From NCBI GenBank assembly GCA_003168335.1, contig PMSM01000006.1, positions 372,001-436,000 on the forward strand: DNA of 64,000 nt. Reading direction: 5' to 3'. Of this stretch, positions 1 to 8,981 are shown one piece after another. Position numbers and translations under genes: made by a program. This stretch comes from Blastocatellia bacterium. GTDB lineage: Bacteria > Acidobacteriota > Blastocatellia > Pyrinomonadales > Pyrinomonadaceae. The notes beneath the pieces were generated by a model, which saw only the letters and a list, made by a program, of their open reading frames with translations, was not told where the DNA came from and did no database searches. The number at the start of each line of letters is the position of its first letter. Position 1 is the first letter of the stretch.

Positions 1-856
1 TCCAACCTACAAAATGGTTTTCAAGAGTGAACTTGTCCGCTTCTCTGTTGCTCGCCATATACCGGGGGTGGTTCAGAGGAAAACTCATTGCCTCGGTCGC
101 CAAATTAGCTGATGGGTTGTCCAGGGCTTTGGTGTGGGTGGCGTCATTTCCCCATCCGATATTGGAAATCAAATTTACGTTCGGCAAAATCGCCAAACCG
201 TGCTGGGCCCAGCAGGAAAAAATCCATTGGTAATCCCACACGTCTGAATTGCTGCTCAGACCGTCAAACACGGCCCGCCAGTACGCGGCAGATTCCCGGT
301 CGCCAAGTGTGTCCGGGAGCCAGCTAGTCTCGCGTAGTTCCGGCCAGATCTTTGCTTCGAAATCGTAAAGCTGCCAGGCCCTGCGCCAGGTGGCCCAACC
401 CCAGGTGTGCGGGTATCTCGAAAAGTAGTAACTCTCTATCGTGCGTCTGGTTCCATGCTGAAAATTATTACCGCTAATGGTCATTACGCGCTTATCGTTG
501 CGGTAATACTCGAGCAACTCTTCGCAGAAACGGAAGAAGGTCGGATGAGGCAGGCAATCGTCCTCCAGGATAATAGCCTCTTCGACATTTTGAAAAACCC
601 AATTAATTCCGGATGCCGGTCGCCGGCCGCAACCCAGATTTACGTCCGAGTAGTTCTTGAGCACCTCACAATCCCAATTCGGATTCTCAACGATTGCGCG
701 CGCCGCAAGGCACCGCTCTTCTTCGCCGGGCTGATCCGCACGTGGGCCATCCGCAATCACCAACAGCTTCGCTGGGCGGGCTTTGCCAATCTCAGCGAAG
801 ATGCGCGCGGTCAACTCGGGACGGTTGAAGATTAGTAAGGCGACGGGCGTGTTCAA
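1..856 (-). CDS. HlpA-like family 2 glycosyltransferase (3' end off window)
   Basis: Reading the minus strand from a TTG at 856 gives 285 uninterrupted codons that run off the left edge. The protein opens with a GT-A type start (PVALLIFNRPE, residues 4-14), has IADGPR at 34-39, an acidic EDD metal/nucleotide-binding triad at 98-100 (IILEDDCLP) and a Trp-rich HTWGWATWRRAW stretch. This pattern is typical of the glycosyltransferases often labelled hemolytic protein HlpA-like, which transfer a sugar in surface-glycan assembly; a haemolytic role is not implied. TTG is the first possible start because an in-frame TGA lies three codons upstream; a purine-rich GAGAAAAAG precedes it. It follows the methyltransferase at 928-1587 with about 70 bp between them. 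The donor and acceptor cannot be read from sequence. Confidence 0.82.
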   Translation of the reverse strand, partial: MNTPVALLIFNRPELTARIFAEIGKARPAKLLVIADGPRADQPGEEERCLAARAIVENPNWDCEVLKNYSDVNLGCGRRPASGINWVFQNVEEAIILEDDCLPHPTFFRFCEELLEYYRNDKRVMTISGNNFQHGTRRTIESYYFSRYPHTWGWATWRRAWQLYDFEAKIWPELRETSWLPDTLGDRESAAYWRAVFDGLSSNSDVWDYQWIFSCWAQHGLAILPNVNLISNIGWGNDATHTKALDNPSANLATEAMSFPLNHPRYMASNREADKFTLENHFVGW

Positions 857-927
857 GACTTTTTCTCAGACAAATTTTCAAACTGTTCGCCACTCTAGCG
901 GCAAAATTGGGCGGTTGCCCTCTGCAA

Positions 928-1587
928 TCATTTTACCGCCTCAACGTACAGGCTCTCAAAGGCGCGAGCTTCTGTATCGATGTTCTTCATCCGCGGGTGT
1001 TGGGAAGAGCCGAAGCCCTGCTCGACAACCTCGCCAAAGCCCGCCTGTTTCAAGAGGAGGATTAGTGCCGGCGCATCATAGACCCACAGGTGCTGGCCGT
1101 CCTCGCGCATCATTTGGTTAATGCGATCCATCGGCGTTTCAATCGAACGACCGAACGATGAATGGCGCAGGAACTCGCCATCGTTCGCATACGCTCGCAA
1201 ATAACGACCCGCATCCGGCGTCGAAAGACGAATTACTCCTCCCTTTTGCAGCACGCGGTGACATTCTTTCAAGAGGCGAGAAGCGTCTTCTTTCGTGAGG
1301 TGTTCGATAACGTGTTCACCGAAGGCGGCAGTACAACTTTCGGAAGGAAACGGCAGCCCTTGTCGCAGGTCCCACACGATGTCGATGCCCTCGTTGCGAG
1401 CCATATCGACATTGACCCACTCGGACAAAAAGTTCGGCCCACAGCCGATGTTGATGCAAAGATCCTTCGCCGGAAGCGTCGCCAGCCGATGCCGAGTTCG
1501 CCGCCGCGCCTTCCAATCGTGGTACGGAGCCGCCACCCGATTGGCGCGCTTACGTCCCAACAGTTGGACAATGATTCGTTTCAGCAT
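928..1587 (-). CDS. SAM-dependent methyltransferase, type 11
   Basis: This 219-residue class I methyltransferase has motif I INIGCGP at 45-51, an acidic residue closing the second strand (VNVD, 58-61), and the EHVIEHL segment at 91-97 typical of Methyltransf_11. GGVIRLSTPD around 116-125 forms the motif III strand. The conserved C-terminal half (HLWVYDAPAL) is common in the small methyltransferases of polysaccharide loci. It probably methylates a sugar or nucleotide sugar in the cytoplasm, but the acceptor is unknown. The ATG at 1587 lies 13 bp after the stop of the next methyltransferase gene, so the two are co-transcribed. Confidence 0.85.
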   Translation of the reverse strand: MLKRIIVQLLGRKRANRVAAPYHDWKARRRTRHRLATLPAKDLCINIGCGPNFLSEWVNVDMARNEGIDIVWDLRQGLPFPSESCTAAFGEHVIEHLTKEDASRLLKECHRVLQKGGVIRLSTPDAGRYLRAYANDGEFLRHSSFGRSIETPMDRINQMMREDGQHLWVYDAPALILLLKQAGFGEVVEQGFGSSQHPRMKNIDTEARAFESLYVEAVK

Positions 1588-1600
1588 CGCGGGTACACTC

Positions 1601-2332
1601 TCAGGCGCCCGCCGGCGCGTTCAAGCTCTCAACCTTGCCGCCGAGATGAAAGACGTAGACCGTAAAACTGTCAACCCAGGGAAACATCACATCGAAGATG
1701 TCCCGGTTGGCAAAGTATGCTTCTTGAAGTGGATGATACCGCCTGTCCATAATAAGGTTTTCCCACACGGTCGAACCGATGCCCTCCAGCTGGCGGGGAG
1801 AATATTCGAAGAAACAGAGCGTTTGATTGATGCTGACGACGTGCCACTTGTGGCGCTCTTTAGCCCAGGCAAACAGGATGTCTTCGCTAATCGTAGGCGT
1901 CTCCAGATAGCCGCGCTTTCCGATTCTCATGATCTCGGCGCAGGCTTTCACAGGATCGTCGACGTGCTCCAGAATATGAGCGCAATAAACAAAGTCGAAG
2001 CTCTTGTCACGGAAGGGGAGCCGGTGGATGTCCGCTGATACCAGCGGCTTGCCGTCCTGCGCGATCGAGCCGTGGCGATGAGGAGTCGGAGTGAGAAAGC
2101 GGTCGACGAGACAGGTAGCGTAGGGGAAAGGGTCGCCACCACTACCGATGTCCAGCACGCGATCACCAGGGCTAAGATTGAAATTGACATAACGCTGCTG
2201 ATAATCGAAACGATGTTCCTCTCCCGGAAATTCCGATCGCATCGGGCGATACTCAACGGTCAGCGGAATCCTGTCGACCAGCGGTCGGAGCAGTTTCCTG
2301 ATCGGCTGAGGAACTAATTTCTTCAGGCTCAT
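1601..2332 (-). CDS. SAM-dependent methyltransferase
   Basis: A 243-residue class I methyltransferase. Motif I is VLDIGSGGDPFP at 59-70, and FDFVYCAHILEHVDDP gives the usual post-motif helix. The final third carries PRQLEGIGSTVWENL and a run of aromatic residues, which probably shape the acceptor pocket. The ATG at 2332 directly abuts the stop of the epimerase gene upstream (2333), indicating translational coupling. Two methyltransferases in tandem suggest two methylation positions on the glycan, or a methylated terminal cap. The substrate is an inference from context only. Confidence 0.82.
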   Translation of the reverse strand: MSLKKLVPQPIRKLLRPLVDRIPLTVEYRPMRSEFPGEEHRFDYQQRYVNFNLSPGDRVLDIGSGGDPFPYATCLVDRFLTPTPHRHGSIAQDGKPLVSADIHRLPFRDKSFDFVYCAHILEHVDDPVKACAEIMRIGKRGYLETPTISEDILFAWAKERHKWHVVSINQTLCFFEYSPRQLEGIGSTVWENLIMDRRYHPLQEAYFANRDIFDVMFPWVDSFTVYVFHLGGKVESLNAPAGA

Positions 2333-3412
2333 TTATGGTCGCGCTGGTTGGCTGGCGGGCTTTGCCATGTACTGGGCCAGGTGCTGGCGGTGCTTTTCGA
2401 TGCTGGCATCGATGAAAGGCCGATTCTCCCGTGTCCAGTCAATAGTCCGCTGTATGCCTTCACGAAGCCCGACCTGCGGCTCGAAGCCCAGCGCCTCTCT
2501 CGACTTCTTAGTGCTGCCGAAACGTTTGCCGGAATGATCCCACGGACGCGAGGGCAAATACTCGATCGGGGTCGGATTACTTGCCATTTCGTTAATCAGC
2601 TCGGCCAATTCAAGAATTGAAGTTTCAACGCCGCTGGCCAGATTGTAGACTTCACCGGGCGTCCCTTTGGTCGCGCAGAGCACTAACCCGCGCACAATAT
2701 CGTCGACGAAGATAAAATCGCGCGTGGCAATACCTTTATTCTCGACCGTCAAAGGCATCTGCTTCAGTCCGCGGTAAACAAACGTTGGAGTTACATTTCG
2801 CCACACCGTCGCGGGCGTACCGCGCCAGCGGCCGGCACCCAGGATTTCTCCCGGGCCGTAGACATTTTGGAAACGAGCTTTAACCACCGGCAAATGATGC
2901 TGCGTGAAGTAGTAGTTCGAATAAAGCTCTCCGATTATTTTTGAAATTTGATAAGGACTGTCGAGATACAAAGACACCGGGGCGTCTTCCTCGGTGGCTT
3001 CCGCCCTGTCATAAGTTTTCTCAGCAACCGTGCATCCGGCCGACGAATACACCACTCGCTTTATTTTGTCGAAGCCCTTGATACGATCATAGAGTTTGAG
3101 CGTCGTCAGCGTATTATTTTCATGATCAGCCAGAGGGTCGTGCATTGAGCTCTGATTACCGTGATAGGTCGCCAGGTGAAAGATAAAATCGAAATCATTC
3201 GTCAGTGCTCGCAAGACACTATCGTCGGTGATCGAGCCTTCGATGAGCTTGACAGTTGAGTGTGCCGGCACATTTTCTCGCTCTGCCGAGAGGAGATTAT
3301 CGACAATGACAACCTCCCGCGGCGCCGTTTCGAGAAGCTGCTTCACCAGATTGCTGCCGACAAAACCAGCGCCCCCAACAACCAGAATCTTTTGATCTTT
3401 GAACTGGCCCAA
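2333..3412 (-). CDS. NAD-dependent epimerase/dehydratase (extended SDR)
   Basis: A 359-residue extended short-chain dehydrogenase. The Rossmann nucleotide loop GGAGFVG is at 13-19, the SSAG serine region at 123-126, and the catalytic Tyr-x3-Lys pair is Y154/K158 (YQISK). The downstream NVYGPGE and TRDFIFVDD segments are those of nucleotide-sugar epimerases and 4,6-dehydratases, so it probably interconverts a nucleotide-activated hexose in the cytoplasm. The substrate cannot be assigned. It is the upstream partner of the two methyltransferases, and a second SDR lies about 100 bp upstream. No terminator is visible in that gap. Confidence 0.85.
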   Translation of the reverse strand: MGQFKDQKILVVGGAGFVGSNLVKQLLETAPREVVIVDNLLSAERENVPAHSTVKLIEGSITDDSVLRALTNDFDFIFHLATYHGNQSSMHDPLADHENNTLTTLKLYDRIKGFDKIKRVVYSSAGCTVAEKTYDRAEATEEDAPVSLYLDSPYQISKIIGELYSNYYFTQHHLPVVKARFQNVYGPGEILGAGRWRGTPATVWRNVTPTFVYRGLKQMPLTVENKGIATRDFIFVDDIVRGLVLCATKGTPGEVYNLASGVETSILELAELINEMASNPTPIEYLPSRPWDHSGKRFGSTKKSREALGFEPQVGLREGIQRTIDWTRENRPFIDASIEKHRQHLAQYMAKPASQPARP

Positions 3413-3515
3413 GTGATGTTCTCCCGATTGATAACTGATGGAAACAAAGCCGGCGCCCGCATCTCATCGCGAAAAGCAGATCCGAGGGTATGCGCGCGAA
3501 CACCCGGCGGGCGCG

Positions 3516-4469
3516 CTAAGCCTTATCGTCTTTCGCTTCAGAGAGCTTGAGGTGCGTGTAGGTTTGCGTTATCCCGTACTCCTTGTACCAATCGATTGTC
3601 GCACGGACGCCGGTTGCCAGCGGCGTGCTCACCTGCCAGTCAAAAGTTTCCTTCGTCTTGGTAGGATCAAGCAGAATTGTGTATGCATCATCGGGATTTC
3701 GCGGACGCACTTCCACTTCGCCGCCAAGCGAGATACCAAGCGCTTTGACGGTGGCGTCAAAAAGCTCCTTGATCGCGTAATCCGAACCCGAAGAGACATG
3801 ATAGTAGCCGGAAGTGCCTTGCCCATCGATGGCCTTCATCACTACCGCAACGAGATCGTCGATGTAAACAAAGTCGCGTCGCGTATCCATCACGAAGCAG
3901 GGTTTGTTGGTGGTCAGGCGATGATAGAAGGTCGGCAGCGGCCCGCTCAGGTTTCTCGGTCCATAAGCATTTGCCAGACGGAACGAAAGAAAATCAAGGC
4001 CGCCCAATTCGACATAATGTTCACCAGCGGTCTTGCTGATTGCATAGCTGCTGCCTTCGGGTTTAAGCGGGTGATTCAAGGTAATAGGCTGCTCGACTGG
4101 TTTCAGGCCATAGCCCAGCGCGGTCTGAAAATAAATCAGACGCTTTACGCCTTCACGTTTTGAGGCCAGGACCACATTGGCCGAACCAAGCACGTTGGTG
4201 CGCGCGTCCTCAGCCCAATCCTCCGGATCGCGATACGCGGCCGCCGCGTGCACTACTACGTCAGGCTTGAATTCGGCAAAGAGCCGGTCGACCAGATCCG
4301 AGTCGGCAATCGTTCCTTCGACGACCGTTAGATTATCCTGCGACGTCAGGTTGTCCCTGCGCCCGGTAGCGTAATTATCAATGACCAGCACTTTGTCCTT
4401 GCGAGCCATCAGTCTGTCTGCCAGGTGCGAGCCGATAAAGCCCGAGCCACCGGTAATAAGAACCTTCAT
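3516..4469 (-). CDS. NAD-dependent epimerase/dehydratase (extended SDR)
   Basis: A 317-residue extended SDR with the GGSGFIG loop near residues 7-13, a catalytic Thr in FQTALGYG, and YAISK as the Tyr-Lys pair near 142/146. The sequence resembles UDP-sugar 4-epimerases and decarboxylases (RLANAYGPRNLSGP, RDFVYIDDL). The ATG at 4469 is preferred over a TTG one codon upstream because AGGAG sits about 10 bases before it. It is unlike its SDR neighbour beyond the family motifs, so the two probably act on different nucleotide sugars. It lies 18 bp downstream of asnB copy 1 on the same strand. Confidence 0.84.
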   Translation of the reverse strand: MKVLITGGSGFIGSHLADRLMARKDKVLVIDNYATGRRDNLTSQDNLTVVEGTIADSDLVDRLFAEFKPDVVVHAAAAYRDPEDWAEDARTNVLGSANVVLASKREGVKRLIYFQTALGYGLKPVEQPITLNHPLKPEGSSYAISKTAGEHYVELGGLDFLSFRLANAYGPRNLSGPLPTFYHRLTTNKPCFVMDTRRDFVYIDDLVAVVMKAIDGQGTSGYYHVSSGSDYAIKELFDATVKALGISLGGEVEVRPRNPDDAYTILLDPTKTKETFDWQVSTPLATGVRATIDWYKEYGITQTYTHLKLSEAKDDKA

Positions 4470-4487
4470 CAATCAGAATCTCCTCAA

Positions 4488-6389
4488 TTATTCGTTAAAT
4501 TTGAATTCAGTTTCTCGATCATGAAACTCCTGTTGCCATAACTCGAGACAGAGCAGTCCCCAGGCCTTGCGGCCGAACTTTGGTTCTTTCTTCAGCCCAT
4601 CCATCACACTCTTATTATCAACCAACTCCCGCGTTCGCGCCTGTTGCGAGGAGAAGACATCCTGGGCAAACTCATGCGCCTCCTTTTTTAGCCACTCGGT
4701 GAGGGGCGTTGGAAAGCCCATCTTGTCCTTGCGATCCACAATCGAGTTGGGCAGAACGGGACGCATCGCGTTCTTCAAGATTTGCTTCATCGTGCCATCC
4801 TTAAACTTGACGTCCGCCGGCATAGTCGCAGCAAACTCCACAATCGGGTGATCAAGAAACGGCACGCGCGACTCCAGTCCATGAGCCATGCTAACGCGGT
4901 CTTCCACCTGGAGCAGCGCCGGCAGCAGCGTCTTGAAATCAAAGTGCGTCATCCGATCGAAATAGGATTCCTTCCCGACGTTGTGGCCGTTAAAAATAGA
5001 CTGGAAAGTCTCGAACGGAGAATAATCGCCAAGCAGATTCCAGTGGATTTCGTCCTGCAGGAGCGACGCACGATTGATCAGTCGGAAATACCGCTTATCC
5101 ATGTCTTCAAAGAGTCCCTCGCGCCAGAACTCTTGCAGCAACGGCTTGTAATTGTGCAGAGCCGTCAGGTTGGGAATGATCGATTCGTAGGTAACGACAA
5201 AATTGCCGTTGTTGATCGTGCCGTCGATCGCCGCCTTAAGGCACTGCTCGAAATAAGCAATCAGATAACGCGTGTAGCCGCCAAAAATCTCATCGCCTCC
5301 CTGCCCACCAAGTACTACCTTGCGATGCTCCGCCGCCAGTCGGGAGACCATGTATTGCGGAAACGAGCCAGGCCCGGCAACTGGATAGTCCAGATGATAG
5401 ATTACTTTGCGGATGTTCTCGATAAAGTCAGCCGCGGTGATGTCAATCTCATAGAGACTAAAGCCACGCCACTCGGCCAATTCGCGAGCATAACGACTCT
5501 CGTCATAATCTTCACTAAATGAAAACTTGCCGGTGAAAGCAGCGAAGTCACCATTGGTCTCCATGCTGGCGAGTGAGGCTACGGTGCTCGAATCCAATCC
5601 GCCGCTCAGATAGGTTCCAACTGGTACATCGGCGCGCAGATGCAGGCGGACCGACTCCGGCAAAAGCGCGCGCAACTTCTCCTCGAAATACGAGGGATTG
5701 TGGCTGAAGTCGAGTTCGTAATAGACCTCCCAGTAGCGTCGGATCGCAATCGCACCGTTCTTGACCCGCAAATGGTGGCCCGGCAACAATTCACCGATGT
5801 TCCTGAACAGCGTTTTTCCAGCGAGGCAAAACTGGAAAGCAAGATAGTCCTTAAAGCCTTCGAGGTCGGTTTCGATCTGTCCAACAAAGGGCAGAAGGGC
5901 CTTGGCTTCAGAGGCGAAATAGAAAGTATCGCCTACGGTCATGTAATAAAAAGGTTTGATCCCAAAGCGATCGCGCGCACAGAACAACTCCTGGCGGCCC
6001 TCATCCCAGATGGCAAAGGCGAACATCCCGCGCAGGTGGTTAACACAATCAGCACCCCACTTGCGGTAAGCAGAAAGAATTACTTCTGTGTCGGATGTGG
6101 TCCGGAAATTCTCTGCGCCGAGTTCATCGCGCAACTCGATGTAGTTGTAGATTTCGCCGTTGTATGTAATCCAGTTGCCCGCCGGGTCGGTCATCGGCTG
6201 GTCACCAGTTGCGAGATCGATGATGGTCAGGCGGCGATGCGCAAAGCCGGCGTGGCCGCGTGCGTGCCGCCACAGACCTTCGCCATCCGGCCCGCGATGA
6301 CGCAGCAACTTATTCATCACGCTGAGACGACCTTCGAGATTCGGAACCTCTGCCAAAGACAGGCTGAAAGCGCCGGCTATTCCGCACAT
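4488..6389 (-). CDS. asnB: Asparagine synthase (glutamine-hydrolysing) homologue, copy 1
   Basis: A 633-residue two-domain enzyme. The N-terminal class II glutaminase starts MCGIAG, so Cys2 is the nucleophile after Met removal, with RHRGPDG at 30-36 and NGEIYNY at 77-83. The synthetase domain carries the ATP-pyrophosphatase loop SGGLDSS at 262-268. Family members make asparagine from aspartate, glutamine and ATP, but homologues inside O-antigen loci (the WbpS type) are thought to amidate uronic-acid sugars. The location and multiple copies favour that role here. The ATG is 1 bp from the stop of the upstream glycosyltransferase gene. It is clearly diverged from copies 2 and 3. Confidence 0.9.
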   Translation of the reverse strand: MCGIAGAFSLSLAEVPNLEGRLSVMNKLLRHRGPDGEGLWRHARGHAGFAHRRLTIIDLATGDQPMTDPAGNWITYNGEIYNYIELRDELGAENFRTTSDTEVILSAYRKWGADCVNHLRGMFAFAIWDEGRQELFCARDRFGIKPFYYMTVGDTFYFASEAKALLPFVGQIETDLEGFKDYLAFQFCLAGKTLFRNIGELLPGHHLRVKNGAIAIRRYWEVYYELDFSHNPSYFEEKLRALLPESVRLHLRADVPVGTYLSGGLDSSTVASLASMETNGDFAAFTGKFSFSEDYDESRYARELAEWRGFSLYEIDITAADFIENIRKVIYHLDYPVAGPGSFPQYMVSRLAAEHRKVVLGGQGGDEIFGGYTRYLIAYFEQCLKAAIDGTINNGNFVVTYESIIPNLTALHNYKPLLQEFWREGLFEDMDKRYFRLINRASLLQDEIHWNLLGDYSPFETFQSIFNGHNVGKESYFDRMTHFDFKTLLPALLQVEDRVSMAHGLESRVPFLDHPIVEFAATMPADVKFKDGTMKQILKNAMRPVLPNSIVDRKDKMGFPTPLTEWLKKEAHEFAQDVFSSQQARTRELVDNKSVMDGLKKEPKFGRKAWGLLCLELWQQEFHDRETEFKFNE

Positions 6390-6390
6390 C

Positions 6391-7743
6391 TTAGCTTCTC
6401 TCCTTCGAGTGCTCAGCCGGGCCTTTTGTTTGCACCGTCTTCTTCAGTCTCCGCATCATTCTGAGCGGCGGTCCGCCGATCATAGCTAGGACCCGCCTTC
6501 CGGGAAAGTTTCTGTGGTACATCAGATCGTTCCCTCGCGCGCGCAATTCGAGGTAAACCCTATCACGTTCAAGTCGTTTTGAAATTCCGGCAGCTTCCTC
6601 GACTGAGACCTCAGGGCGCAGGCCCGCCCTTAGTAATTCCTCATCGAAACCTTCGATAAACCTCCGGTAACTGTATTTTCCCGAAGCGATCAGGTCGCGG
6701 TGAGCATTGTCGGTCAATTCGCGCCGCAGCGTCTTATCTTGGAACATACGCCGACAATCGTCAAAGTTCGAAAAATCCTTTCTTAGCGGGATGTAATGGA
6801 CCATTGGCTGCATGATACCGGAATAGCGTCCCTCAAAGAGGATCTGGCAGACCCTGAAGGCTGCGGCTTCGAAATGACGCGGGCTAATCGTACGGTAAAA
6901 AATATTGTCTTCCCATTGGTCCAAAAGTCTTTCCGAAAGCTCTTCAAAACTCAGGTCCGGTTGCCGGGCAAGCAACTTCTCAGCTTCGGTGCGCGCTACA
7001 TCTTCAACATCGAAGATCGAGACTCCCGCCTCAACTCCCAGGACAGCCCGGCAGTTGGCAACAAATTCATACCATCTATTGCCATAGATTCTCCGGTCCT
7101 CATCGATCTCGATGTCCAGCTTCAGACCTGAATCCTTTGCTCGCTGGCGGAAACCAATCGCTATCCCGGTTTTTTCCTGTGCACCTCTGCCTGTATAAAA
7201 AGGCAGTCTCCGGCCGCGATAACCTATATCCAGCGCCCGTTGCTCTTCCGGTAGAAACATCTCTCGTCCGGTTTCGACTAAATCATCGGCAACGTATCCG
7301 GGAATGTAGTTAACCAACTTCGGCACGCTTGTGTATTTTTGATAGACATCTTTGAAATAAGGAGCTTCAACCAGCGTGTATACACAGTCAACCGCGTTAC
7401 GGTTAAGAAAAGAGAAGCGCTGGCCACAGTGGTGATACTCATCCTGGAAGAAGGCGACCTTATAACTTGATCGACTCTGCTCAATGTAGTTAAGGAACGT
7501 CTCGTCGAAGAGATAGGGCCAGTTGCCAAAAAGCGAGTAGTGTAGAACGAGGGTCTCAAACCGCACATCCCTCAAACTCTCTGGAAATCCGAGAGCGGTA
7601 TTGACGTTCCACACCTTAAACTGCGAGTGCTGCTCAAAGGACTTGACGTTCTCCATGACCGTCGCCGCATCGGCCGAAAGAGGATGATGGTAAAGCACCA
7701 GCATTCCCTTGATCAGTCCTGAACGCGCATTTTCCATGTCCAT
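6391..7743 (-). CDS. Glycosyltransferase, family 1-like, paralogue of 27533-28864
   Basis: About 450 residues. No textbook family signature covers the whole protein, but the central YGNRWYEFVANC...VEAGVSIFD block and the C-terminal SPRHFEAAAFRVCQILFEG...HYIPL.KDFSN..D segment match the CgeB/GT1-like C-terminal nucleotide-sugar-binding domain of polysaccharide glycosyltransferases. The same blocks recur in the gene at 27533-28864. It probably transfers a sugar on the cytoplasmic face. ATG at 7743 is taken as the start because the paralogue aligns from there; an upstream TTG at 7764 would add seven residues. It is 1 bp from asnB copy 1 and close behind the next glycosyltransferase. Confidence 0.72.
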   Translation of the reverse strand: MDMENARSGLIKGMLVLYHHPLSADAATVMENVKSFEQHSQFKVWNVNTALGFPESLRDVRFETLVLHYSLFGNWPYLFDETFLNYIEQSRSSYKVAFFQDEYHHCGQRFSFLNRNAVDCVYTLVEAPYFKDVYQKYTSVPKLVNYIPGYVADDLVETGREMFLPEEQRALDIGYRGRRLPFYTGRGAQEKTGIAIGFRQRAKDSGLKLDIEIDEDRRIYGNRWYEFVANCRAVLGVEAGVSIFDVEDVARTEAEKLLARQPDLSFEELSERLLDQWEDNIFYRTISPRHFEAAAFRVCQILFEGRYSGIMQPMVHYIPLRKDFSNFDDCRRMFQDKTLRRELTDNAHRDLIASGKYSYRRFIEGFDEELLRAGLRPEVSVEEAAGISKRLERDRVYLELRARGNDLMYHRNFPGRRVLAMIGGPPLRMMRRLKKTVQTKGPAEHSKERS

Positions 7744-7769
7744 ACGTGCCGGAGTGAAAACCAAAACAC

Positions 7770-8981
7770 TTACTTCTGTAATAAACGGGAATAGATCTGA
7801 TCGAGTCTTTGAGCTCCGGCTTCAGCCGAGTGCCATTTGACCGCAAACTCGCGGCTACGGCGTCCGATTTCTCTGCGTTTTTCCGGGTGCACGATCAAGT
7901 CCTTGAGCACGTCATAAACCGTCTCGGGCGTGGCGCTGATGACCGGCAACTCATCTACATACTCGGGAATCTCGCGTCGCATGCTTTCCAGCCATTCAGG
8001 CCTGAGGAAACAAATCGCCGGCTTTCCGAGCATCATCGCCTCCCTGACATTGGCGCCAAACCAGCCAAAGGTAAGCATATCCACAACTATGTCTGCCTGC
8101 GCCTGATAATAGCGAAGTTTTTTGTTCGGCACGTCATGGAAGAATATCATCTCGACGTTGTGACCTTCCGTTTTCAGGCGCTCAATCAACGGAATATAGA
8201 TGTGCGTACTCTTGATATTACGAGTGGTCGTGACCTGCGTGCGGGATTCAAAGTTTCCGATGGAGTGATAGATCTTGAGAGTGTCCCGGGGAATCGGCAG
8301 TTGGTAATTCGAAGGGATCAGCAGATCGGGATTCCAGATATTCTGGTCCAGACAATAGAACTGAGGCACCTCGTGCACGTGCGGATCGTCGTTGTAGTCT
8401 TTGCGGTTTCCACCCAGAATCACCTGATAATCAGCCAACTCATTTCGCAGCTTGCCCCAGGCCAGATTGCGCTCATCACTGCATATGGTGGGGATATTTT
8501 GCCAGGGGCAAATTTCGCAGACCGGCTCGGGTAGCCAGGTACGGAACGAACTCTGTGATACTCCATCCAGGCACCCTACGTTGGTGTAGACGATCTTCTT
8601 TCCCAGCTTTTTCAGGAGCTTAATGTCCCACCGCTCAGGCAGAATACCCTTCAACTGGCTATCAAAATCAGAAACGAATCTTAGATTCCAGGTCCCGGTG
8701 AAATGAAAGATGTCGTAACTTCGCAAAGCCCTGGCGTAAAACATCAGATGTCCCAGGGCATTCACTCTGGTGCCATATCGGAAGCGAAAATCATGGCCGT
8801 GATAGAACATCTGGTCACCCTCGGTTGGATCGATGTTCAATACGTCTGCTTTCCAGCCAATTTGTCGCAACGCCCTTGAGATGTACCACGTGTTGTAATA
8901 GCAATTGCCCACGTAGAGCACGCTACCCTTCGGCTCTTGCGACAGACTTTCAGGAAGCTCTTGGTTCAATGGACTACCCAA
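7770..8981 (-). CDS. Glycosyltransferase family 1-like protein
   Basis: About 403 residues with a GT-B layout: an N-terminal part beginning VLYVGNCYYNTWYIS, and a C-terminal donor-binding part with HSIGNFESRT, ADIVVDMLTFGWFGANVREAMMLG and PEYVDELPVI. The FGWFG.NVREAMMLGKPAI block is the place where retaining GT-B enzymes carry their Ex7E-like acidic pair. A cytoplasmic glycosyltransferase of glycan assembly is the best reading. The TTG at 8981 directly adjoins the Wzt stop; a GTG about 21 codons in, preceded by AAGGG, is an alternative start. It sits between the ABC exporter ATPase and another glycosyltransferase. Confidence 0.75.
   Translation of the reverse strand: MGSPLNQELPESLSQEPKGSVLYVGNCYYNTWYISRALRQIGWKADVLNIDPTEGDQMFYHGHDFRFRYGTRVNALGHLMFYARALRSYDIFHFTGTWNLRFVSDFDSQLKGILPERWDIKLLKKLGKKIVYTNVGCLDGVSQSSFRTWLPEPVCEICPWQNIPTICSDERNLAWGKLRNELADYQVILGGNRKDYNDDPHVHEVPQFYCLDQNIWNPDLLIPSNYQLPIPRDTLKIYHSIGNFESRTQVTTTRNIKSTHIYIPLIERLKTEGHNVEMIFFHDVPNKKLRYYQAQADIVVDMLTFGWFGANVREAMMLGKPAICFLRPEWLESMRREIPEYVDELPVISATPETVYDVLKDLIVHPEKRREIGRRSREFAVKWHSAEAGAQRLDQIYSRLLQK

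Noticed and set aside
407-1121. Rightward open frames of 112-142 codons near the left edge
   Set aside because: They are antisense to the HlpA-like glycosyltransferase and the first methyltransferase, whose motifs are clear. The rightward translations show no family pattern.
1295-2038. A 247-codon rightward frame across two methyltransferase genes
   Set aside because: It spans the junction of two real leftward genes and has no recognisable motif, as expected for an antisense shadow.
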